Under the pieces are notes generated by a model, which saw nothing but the letters and a program-made list of their open reading frames with translations, ran no database searches and was not told the origin of the DNA. The position numbers and the translations under genes were made by a program. From positions 1 to 11,355 of the forward strand of contig DGJT01000015.1 of assembly GCA_002387565.1 (NCBI GenBank): a stretch of DNA of 11,355 nt, read 5' to 3'. This DNA is from Akkermansiaceae bacterium UBA4589. Its GTDB lineage: Bacteria > Verrucomicrobiota > Verrucomicrobiia > Verrucomicrobiales > Akkermansiaceae. Below are positions 5,616 through 11,355 of the stretch, one piece after another; the first letter of the stretch is position 1; the number at the start of each line of letters is the position of its first letter.

Positions 5616-6068
5616 GTGAAAACTCAGTTACTCATCCCTGGCAAGCCTAAATTGGCTTACGCTCAAACTGGCTGTGACTTTTATTTAAAGCGCCTTAAGC
5701 CTTACGGTAACTACGAGTTAAACTGGCTCAAAGAAAGCGCACAAAAACACCCTAGTGAACAATTGCTCAATGCTAGCGAAGGTTGGGTAAGAATCGCTAT
5801 TGATGAACGAGGTAAGAGCTACACTACCGAAGAGTTCTTAGCTCTAACTCAAGAACTGCAGCATGACCCTGAACACCGCCACAAAAAAGGGCTGTGTTTT
5901 CTCATTGGTTCTGCTAATGGGCATATGGCTGAGCTACGCCAAAAAAGTGACGAAATCATTAATGTCGCACCTTGGGTCTTGCAACATGAACTTGCATTGC
6001 TTATGTTACTTGAACAGCTCTATCGTATTGAGAGCTTAAAGGCAGGCTCACCTTACCATCGTAAATGA
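5616..6068 (+). CDS. rlmH: RlmH, 23S rRNA pseudouridine-1915 N3-methyltransferase
   Basis: This 150-residue protein has normal RlmH length and layout. Conserved blocks are the YLKRLKPY segment near the N-terminus, IDERGKSYTTEEF at 62-74, the AdoMet-binding knot loop around 96-103, and the C-terminal HELALLMLLEQLYRI and SPYHRK ending. RlmH is a SPOUT-fold enzyme that methylates pseudouridine 1915 in helix 69 of 23S rRNA in assembled ribosomes. The loop reads LIGSANGH instead of the usual LIGGPEG-type sequence, a notable deviation in the cofactor pocket. The start is a GTG at 5616, giving KTQLLIPGK, which aligns with the usual N-terminus; the nearby ATG at 5608 is out of frame. It sits 23 bases after the HAD gene and 43 bases before lpxI. 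Confidence 0.93.
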   Translation: MKTQLLIPGKPKLAYAQTGCDFYLKRLKPYGNYELNWLKESAQKHPSEQLLNASEGWVRIAIDERGKSYTTEEFLALTQELQHDPEHRHKKGLCFLIGSANGHMAELRQKSDEIINVAPWVLQHELALLMLLEQLYRIESLKAGSPYHRK

Positions 6069-6111
6069 CGCTTATTTGCCACTAGCTATTTAACTACTTT
6101 TTCTTAAATTC

Positions 6112-6942
6112 ATGGAATCTAACGCTCCTATTGGCATTGTTGCCGGCAAAGGTCTCTACCCTAAGCTTCTTTTGCAAGCTATCAAGATTCTTGCCCCGAA
6201 CCGCACACGCTTTGTTATCGGCTTTAAGGGGGAAACAGACCCTGACTTACGCCATGATTGCGAAGTTCTCTACTGGTTTAATGTCGGTCAATTAAGCAAA
6301 CCTATTCGCACCCTTAAAAAAGCCAACGTCAAGGAAGTCATCATGGCTGGGCAAATCACCCCTAACAATCTATTTAAATTACGTCCTGATTTACGAGCTC
6401 TCAAGCTCCTATCTAAGCTTAAAGAGACTAATGCTGATAGTTTATTTGGAGCTATTGCAGACGAACTAGAATCATCAAGCATTCATGTATTGCCTGCTAT
6501 CACTTATATGGAGAACTACCTCACGACAGAGGGACACCTATTTGGGCCTAAACCTAAGGCAAAAGCCATCGAAGATATCACTTACGGTTACAGTGTAGCA
6601 CAAAAAACAAGTTCTCTTGATATCGGTCAAACTTGTATCGTGAGAAATGGCACTATCCTTGCTGTTGAAGCTTTTGAAGGCACTAATGATTGTATCACTC
6701 GTGGTGGAGCACTAGGGCATGGTAAAAATGTCACCATGGTTAAGGTCGCTAAACACAATCATGACTTTAGATTTGATGTGCCAGTTATTGGGGCTACTAC
6801 AGTCAAGAAATGTGCCGAAGCAGGTATTAACACCATCGCTCTCGAAGCTGGACGTACGCTGATACTTGAACCAGAGGCCATGAAAGAAATGGCCAAAGAG
6901 CGCAAAATCAGCATCTATGGCATCAAATCTAGTGTAGGTTAA
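6112..6942 (+). CDS. lpxI: LpxI, UDP-2,3-diacylglucosamine pyrophosphatase
   Basis: LpxI hydrolyses UDP-2,3-diacylglucosamine to lipid X and UMP in lipid A synthesis. It is the unrelated replacement for LpxH in many bacteria. The 276-residue length is usual. The N-terminal domain opens with PIGIVAGKGLYPKLL and carries ANVKEVIMAGQI (71-82). The C-terminal domain has ILAVEAFEGTND (182-193) and RFDVPVIGATT (220-230), where D222 corresponds to the metal-binding catalytic aspartate described for Caulobacter LpxI. The protein is expected in the cytoplasm or loosely at the inner membrane. The gene ends a HAD-rlmH-lpxI run, and its TAA stop overlaps the stop of the convergent exporter gene by three bases (genes overlap by four). 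The ATG at 6112 lacks a Shine-Dalgarno sequence. Confidence 0.94.
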   Translation: MESNAPIGIVAGKGLYPKLLLQAIKILAPNRTRFVIGFKGETDPDLRHDCEVLYWFNVGQLSKPIRTLKKANVKEVIMAGQITPNNLFKLRPDLRALKLLSKLKETNADSLFGAIADELESSSIHVLPAITYMENYLTTEGHLFGPKPKAKAIEDITYGYSVAQKTSSLDIGQTCIVRNGTILAVEAFEGTNDCITRGGALGHGKNVTMVKVAKHNHDFRFDVPVIGATTVKKCAEAGINTIALEAGRTLILEPEAMKEMAKERKISIYGIKSSVG

Positions 6943-8663
6943 ACCTCTTCACTAAGGAGGCTGAGTTCGTGATACTTACCCTTCTTGTCGAGTAACTCTT
7001 GGTGAGTCCCCTGCTCAATCACTACTCCTTTGTCTAAGACATAGATTTTATCCGCTTTTTCCACCGTAGAAAGACGGTGCGCAATGACAAAGGCAGTACG
7101 CTTATCTAGAAGTTTTTCTAAGCCTTCTTGAATCAGTTTTTCTGTAGTGTTATCCACACTCGAAGTGGCTTCATCTAAAATGAGAATAGGTGGATTCTTG
7201 AGAAACGCACGCGCCATAGATATACGCTGTTTCTCCCCTCCTGATAGTTTAACCCCTCTTTCTCCAATCTGAGAATCGAGTTGATCAGGTAAGTCTCTGA
7301 CAAATACAGCAGCATGCGCTACCTCTAAAGCCTGCCAAAGTTCTTCGTCCGTGGCGTCTTGATTAGCTAAATAGAGATTCTCTCTCACGGTACCGTTAAA
7401 GAGGAATGGATCTTGGCTCACATAACCAATTTGCTCACGCAATGAAGGTTTATTGAGCTGGTTAATCTCTTGTCCATCTACGGTAATTGAACCCTGTGTG
7501 TATTCATAGAAACGAGTGAGTAAATTCACAATCGTTGACTTACCTGCTCCTGTCGTCCCCACCAGCGCGATCATTTCCCCAGGTTCGGCAACCATATCAA
7601 TATTACTTAGAGTTTTTTCCCTCTCTAAATACTGAAAACTCACATTATCAAACACCACTCTCCCTCTAACAGGCTGCTCAATGAGCTCACCATCAAAGGC
7701 ATTAATCTCATCATCATGATCCAAAATCTCAAACACACGTGCCGCAGCGGCTCTAGCTGACTGCGCCATTTGATTGAGTTGATGTAATTTAGTTACAGGT
7801 TCATAAAGAGACGGTATAATCGCAAAGAATGGAAATAATATAGAAGCATCCGTAATATCACCAGAAATCAAACGTTGAGCACCCACAAATAAGACTAATA
7901 CAGAACCCACGCTATTAAGAAATGCCATCGAAGGAGAATATAAAGCCCACGCTCTCATGACCTTAAGTGTGGCTTTACTGACTTTTTCTGTAGCTTCTTC
8001 AAACCTAGTCGACTCCTTTGCCTCAGCGGCATACGATTTAATTTGCTGAATCCCTGATAAATTGTCATTGAGGATAGAGTTCATCTCTCCTGTCAGCTTC
8101 TTGACCTCTGAGTATCTGTAACGTGCATTGCGACTGTACATTAATGCGCCAACAGCAAGAAATGGCACTGGAGCTAACGCCGCCCAAGCCATTGATGCAT
8201 CTTTATAAAATAAATAGATACTTACACCTGCAATTTGCAAAATAGCAATCAACCCTTGCTCTAAACCATCTACCATTAGACGCTCCATCGCAGGCACGTC
8301 TTCTAAAACTCGTGTCATCGTGTCCCCTGTACGCTTATTATCAAACCAACGCATAGGTAATGCCTGCAATTTACGATACAGTTGATTACGTAAATCTTTA
8401 ATAGCTCTTTGTTCAAAAGTGTTGTTGATAAGTATGCGCAGATAGTTAAATAGCCCACGTAAAAAGAAGGAAGCAAAACCAATAAGTGTATAAGGTATTA
8501 GTTTTGCATAATCTCCATCAGTGATGACTTCTGATACTATTCTCTGAGTCATTTCAGGGAATATGAGTAACATCAATGTCATAAGTATTGAGCAACCAAA
8601 CAGTGCTGCCGCCAACAGCTTATATTTAGCCATGGCTGAAAAAATTCTCCACACTTCTTGCAT
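6939..8663 (-). CDS. MsbA-like ABC exporter (fused membrane and ATPase domains)
   Basis: This is a half-transporter of about 574 residues (576 if the GTG at 8669 is used; I prefer the ATG at 8663). It has an N-terminal six-helix membrane domain (about 15-310) and a C-terminal ATPase. Residue numbers count from the GTG. The ATPase shows Walker A GTTGAGKST (371-379), Q-loop Q419 in YVSQD, signature LSGGEKQR (475-482), Walker B ILILDEATSSVD (495-506) and switch H531 in IAHRLST. Length, domain order and FDNKRTGDTMTR (109-120) match the MsbA/lipid-exporter group, which flips lipid A-core across the inner membrane as a homodimer. A convergent lpxI is consistent with that substrate, but drug exporters share this architecture, so I leave the symbol out. 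No Shine-Dalgarno sequence is visible. Confidence 0.88.
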   Translation of the reverse strand: MQEVWRIFSAMAKYKLLAAALFGCSILMTLMLLIFPEMTQRIVSEVITDGDYAKLIPYTLIGFASFFLRGLFNYLRILINNTFEQRAIKDLRNQLYRKLQALPMRWFDNKRTGDTMTRVLEDVPAMERLMVDGLEQGLIAILQIAGVSIYLFYKDASMAWAALAPVPFLAVGALMYSRNARYRYSEVKKLTGEMNSILNDNLSGIQQIKSYAAEAKESTRFEEATEKVSKATLKVMRAWALYSPSMAFLNSVGSVLVLFVGAQRLISGDITDASILFPFFAIIPSLYEPVTKLHQLNQMAQSARAAAARVFEILDHDDEINAFDGELIEQPVRGRVVFDNVSFQYLEREKTLSNIDMVAEPGEMIALVGTTGAGKSTIVNLLTRFYEYTQGSITVDGQEINQLNKPSLREQIGYVSQDPFLFNGTVRENLYLANQDATDEELWQALEVAHAAVFVRDLPDQLDSQIGERGVKLSGGEKQRISMARAFLKNPPILILDEATSSVDNTTEKLIQEGLEKLLDKRTAFVIAHRLSTVEKADKIYVLDKGVVIEQGTHQELLDKKGKYHELSLLSEEV

Positions 8664-8737
8664 GGGCACAGCTTAGATGAAAATCACTGCTTGGCAATCA
8701 TGATTTAACAGTTTTTTATCAGATTCTAGAAGCTGAA

Positions 8738-10594
8738 CTAAGCAATCAAGATGCGTCTTTTGAAAAGCGTTTTATACGCCTCTACCAGAATCACTATTTC
8801 TAGTAGTAATGAGCTCAGCCCTATAATCACTAATAACCAATTTTTCTGCTCTATCCAAGACAAGTCAGAGCCTAAAGCATTAAAAAAGATTTGCTGAATC
8901 ATCGCCCAAGCAGGCAAAATAAGCATAAATACAGCTGGAATGATAATCAGTAATTTGCGCCACCCTTGCAATACATCACGCTTTTTCAGCCAGACGAGCA
9001 CTACAATAAATGCTAAACCTCCTAAGAGCTGATTAATAGCCCCAAATAACGGCCAGAGAATTAGCCCTCCCGTTCCCATAGGTAATTCAGGCTTAGCTCT
9101 TAAACAGGCCAAAACAAAGGCAAATGAAACCGCAATTGTCGTCGCTACATATTTATTAGTGAGCCAAGTCAGTCTTAATGGTTTAGGTTCTTTGAGATTG
9201 TTTTGGGTGAGGCTATTTTCTTTGCGCCAGTTAATCTGCCCAATTTCTTGAATCACATACCTTTGTAGGCGACAGGCCGAATCTAGAGTTGTAGCCGCAA
9301 ATGAAGCGACAAAAACCCCCATCAAAGCCCTACAGGCTTCGATAGGTAAACCTAGGCTCAAAAACCAATTTGAGGAGCCATCCACAAAGGCAGAAACTTT
9401 AGCAGCCAATCCTTTGGCGCTCAACCAGTCTCCATAACGATGACTCCATGCTTCTTGTCCAAACACCCAACCATCATCTTGAGTAAAAATACCTAAGCCC
9501 AATCCAGCGCAACAAGCCATAATCACAAGTACAGCCAAAAAGCCTTCCATAAGCATAGATCCATAACCAATAAACTGAGCATCTGTTTCGCAACGCAACT
9601 GCTTAGATGATGTGCCTGAAGCCACCAAACAATGAAACCCTGACACAGCTCCACAAGCGATGGTGATAAATAGAAATGGCAGTATCGCTGGTAACATTTT
9701 AAGGTCAGCATTTGGCTCAATCATGGGCGCTGCTAAACTCAAGCTATGCGTCACACCAGAGTTATTAATATCTAAACCGGTAAAGGACACGACCACGAGC
9801 CCCACCACCATCAGTAATAAAATAACACCCAACTGTAAGGCATTGATAAAATCTCGTGGTTGCAACAAGACCCAAACTGGCATAATTGAAGCAATCCAGC
9901 AATAAACCAAAAGTGCGATTACCCACCACAAGGTGCTCTGAGAAGACAGCCACAGGTTAGCCGCCTCAATCCATGGTATTTTAGCCAAAAATACCATACT
10001 AAGCATAATCATTAAGCTAATAAAAGCGGGAATAAATAACCTCACTTTACCTTGTTTAATGAGAACTCCCACCCCTATTGCTAAAGGGATTTGAATCAGA
10101 CACGGTATAATTGCCTGAGGAAACTGTCTAAAAATAGCCGCAATAACTAAGCCAAAAATAGCGAGCACAATCGTAATCGCAAACAGCAGGATAAATAAGA
10201 AACAGTTTTTAGCCCTGACCCCTATAAGTCTACCTGCTATCTCACCTAATGTTTGGCCTTTATTTCTTAATGAAATCACCAGTGATGAAAAATCCTGCAA
10301 CGCTCCAATAAAAATAGAGCCAAACATTACCCACAACAAGGCTGGCAACCACCCCCATATCACAGCTAAAGCAGGGCCAACAATAGGACCTGTACCAGCG
10401 ATAGAGGTGAAGTGATGCCCAAACACCACCCACTTGGAAGACGGTACATAATCTTGTCCATCTTCTAATTCTATTGCAGGAGTTTGGCGCGTTGAATTTA
10501 GCTTGAAAATATTTTTGGCTAACCACGTTCCATAAATTTTGTAAGCAAAAATAAATAAAATAGCACAAGCTAATACGATAAATAATACGGTCAC
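8738..10594 (-). CDS. cstA: CstA-family carbon starvation protein / putative pyruvate-type transporter
   Basis: This 618-residue integral membrane protein has well over ten hydrophobic segments. The family core follows the first helix: DGQDYVPSS (45-53), FGHHFTSIAGTGPIVGP (58-74), GWLPALLWVMFG (81-92) and GALQDFSSLVISLRNKGQ (97-114). Another conserved stretch is ACGAVSGFHCLVASGTSSKQ in the middle. In E. coli the family members CstA and BtsT take up pyruvate and possibly peptides. This protein is shorter than E. coli CstA (701 residues) but within the range seen in the family. The exact substrate is not shown. The GTG at 10592-10594 is the only suitable start, since the first in-frame Met lies beyond the first conserved block. 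It is divergent from a ThuA-like lipoprotein gene and lies 74 bases upstream of the exporter gene on the same strand. Confidence 0.87.
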   Translation of the reverse strand: MTVLFIVLACAILFIFAYKIYGTWLAKNIFKLNSTRQTPAIELEDGQDYVPSSKWVVFGHHFTSIAGTGPIVGPALAVIWGWLPALLWVMFGSIFIGALQDFSSLVISLRNKGQTLGEIAGRLIGVRAKNCFLFILLFAITIVLAIFGLVIAAIFRQFPQAIIPCLIQIPLAIGVGVLIKQGKVRLFIPAFISLMIMLSMVFLAKIPWIEAANLWLSSQSTLWWVIALLVYCWIASIMPVWVLLQPRDFINALQLGVILLLMVVGLVVVSFTGLDINNSGVTHSLSLAAPMIEPNADLKMLPAILPFLFITIACGAVSGFHCLVASGTSSKQLRCETDAQFIGYGSMLMEGFLAVLVIMACCAGLGLGIFTQDDGWVFGQEAWSHRYGDWLSAKGLAAKVSAFVDGSSNWFLSLGLPIEACRALMGVFVASFAATTLDSACRLQRYVIQEIGQINWRKENSLTQNNLKEPKPLRLTWLTNKYVATTIAVSFAFVLACLRAKPELPMGTGGLILWPLFGAINQLLGGLAFIVVLVWLKKRDVLQGWRKLLIIIPAVFMLILPAWAMIQQIFFNALGSDLSWIEQKNWLLVIIGLSSLLLEIVILVEAYKTLFKRRILIA

Positions 10595-10692
10595 ACAAAT
10601 TAACTATCTAAAAACTGAATCAAAAACAACTTTGTTGTTGTAAAAAAAGTCTTATTTGCTAGTTTTCGTTGTCTTATATACCTTTTATTTAT
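10595..10692. promoter_or_regulatory. Divergent cstA / ThuA-like gene intergenic region with a perfect inverted repeat
   Basis: This 98-base AT-rich gap must hold the promoters of both divergent genes. AACAAC (10625-10630) and GTTGTT (10634-10639) form a perfect 6-bp inverted repeat around TTT, about 30 bases before the cstA start and about 54 before the other start, a plausible operator or transcript hairpin. TTATATA at 10674-10680 could be the -10 box for the rightward gene, 12 bases before its ATG, but I see no -35 box at proper spacing. Confidence 0.35.
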
Positions 10693-11355
10693 ATGAAAAA
10701 AATATCATTATTCCTTGCCAGTGCAGTCTCCCTGTTGCTCTTCACTCAATGTAATTCAGCAACATCATCGGAAGCTGCTATTAAACAAGATTGCTCAAAA
10801 GAAGTGTGTTGTGCGCCACTTGCTAATATTGACGAGAGTCAACCGCTTACTTTCCAAGGCTGCCCAGGTGGCGTAGGTGAAGGAAAGCACATCGTGCTCA
10901 TTGCAGCAGACCATGAGTACCGCTCAGAAGAGACTATCCCCGCTCTTGCTCGTATTCTTGCTAAGACTTATGGGTTTAAATGCACAGTACTTTTCTCAGT
11001 AGATGAAGAAGGTTATTTAAAAGCTGGCTATTCTAACATCCCTCACATGGATAAGCTCAACGAAGCTGATTCATTAGTTCTTTTTGCTCGTTTTCTAGAT
11101 TTACCAAATGAGCAAATGGCACCTCTTATTAATTACTTAAAAGCTGGCAAACCTATTCTATCTTTACGTACCTCAACTCATGCTTTTAATAACGGAGGCA
11201 AAGGAACCTATGCTCACCTTGACTGGAAAGCTAAAGACACCAATTTTGGTCGTCAAATTGTAGGCGAAGGCTGGGCTGGTCACTACGGAACCAACCACAA
11301 GCAAAGCACCCGTTTGGACATTGTTCCTGAACAAGCTAACCATCCTATTTTAACT
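10693..11355 (+). CDS. ThuA-like domain predicted lipoprotein (partial, 3' end beyond window)
   Basis: The ATG at 10693 opens a frame of 221 codons running off the right edge. Residues 1-20 form a lipoprotein signal peptide (MKKISLFLAS start, hydrophobic core, FTQC lipobox, C20 as lipidation site), so the protein is probably anchored in the envelope or exported. A Cys-rich linker (DCSKEVCCAP, 33-42) leads to a ThuA/class I glutamine amidotransferase-like fold. Its signs are HIVLIAADHEYRSEETIPAL (66-85), a short strand then FARFLDLP, PILSLRTSTHAF (154-165) and GEGWAGHYGTNH (191-202). ThuA-like proteins are common in Planctomycetes and Verrucomicrobia and linked to sugar use, but their reaction is poorly known. 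The gene is divergent from cstA. The start has a T-rich leader and no Shine-Dalgarno sequence. Confidence 0.8.
   Translation, partial: MKKISLFLASAVSLLLFTQCNSATSSEAAIKQDCSKEVCCAPLANIDESQPLTFQGCPGGVGEGKHIVLIAADHEYRSEETIPALARILAKTYGFKCTVLFSVDEEGYLKAGYSNIPHMDKLNEADSLVLFARFLDLPNEQMAPLINYLKAGKPILSLRTSTHAFNNGGKGTYAHLDWKAKDTNFGRQIVGEGWAGHYGTNHKQSTRLDIVPEQANHPILT

Noticed and set aside
6288..6482. 64-codon minus-strand frame inside lpxI
   Set aside because: It is antisense shadow of a well-supported gene.
8720..8735. Near-perfect palindrome CAGATTCTAGAAGCTG as a cstA terminator
   Set aside because: It lies three bases after the cstA stop, but as a hairpin it has a mismatch and almost no loop, and the T-run is on the wrong side for minus-strand transcription.
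9523..9953. Frames of 62-81 codons on both strands inside cstA
   Set aside because: They are shadows of the hydrophobic, well-conserved cstA frame.
10260..10598. 112-codon minus-strand frame at the 5' end of cstA
   Set aside because: It is shifted relative to cstA. The cstA frame carries the conserved FGHHF and GPIVGP blocks here; the other only echoes its hydrophobicity.

Overview
The window looks like chromosomal DNA of an LPS-making, respiring Gram-negative bacterium, most likely of the Planctomycetes-Verrucomicrobia-Chlamydiae-Lentisphaerae group. This placement is an inference. It rests on lipid A genes (lpxI and an MsbA-type exporter), a long signal peptidase I, a ThuA-like predicted lipoprotein, moderate GC in the gene-dense part, and start sites with no Shine-Dalgarno sequence. 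A Lentisphaera-like genome would fit, but the sequence alone cannot fix the genus.

Layout. (1) 1-611: a very AT-rich minus-strand gene, cut by the window edge and broken by a frameshift at a run of seven A residues. (2) 612-1001: no convincing gene, but dense hairpins, internal repeats and an 8-bp direct repeat; a candidate structured RNA or dispersed repeat. (3) 1002-2788, minus: nuoB, nuoC, sufT, a small respiratory/Fe-S operon with nuoA and nuoD absent on either side. (4) 2885-4398, minus: a His/Asp-rich small lipoprotein, then lepB. (5) 4399-4791: an intergenic stretch holding a 221-bp MITE-like element flanked by TTAA. (6) 4792-6942, plus: a HAD-IB phosphatase, rlmH and lpxI, probably an operon. 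(7) 6939-10594, minus: an MsbA-like ABC exporter and, upstream of it, a CstA-family transporter. The exporter converges on lpxI with overlapping stop codons. (8) 10693-11355, plus: a ThuA-like lipoprotein, divergent from cstA and cut by the right edge.

Together the genes cover housekeeping envelope and energy functions: lipid A synthesis (LpxI) and export (MsbA-like), processing of secreted proteins (LepB), complex I subunits with an Fe-S maturation factor (NuoB, NuoC, SufT), ribosome modification (RlmH) and uptake of a small organic acid (CstA family). The unusual material is in the left 1 kb and in the MITE-like insertion at about 4.5-4.8 kb. I found no tRNA, rRNA, CRISPR array, phage gene or intact transposase, and no clear new multi-gene system.
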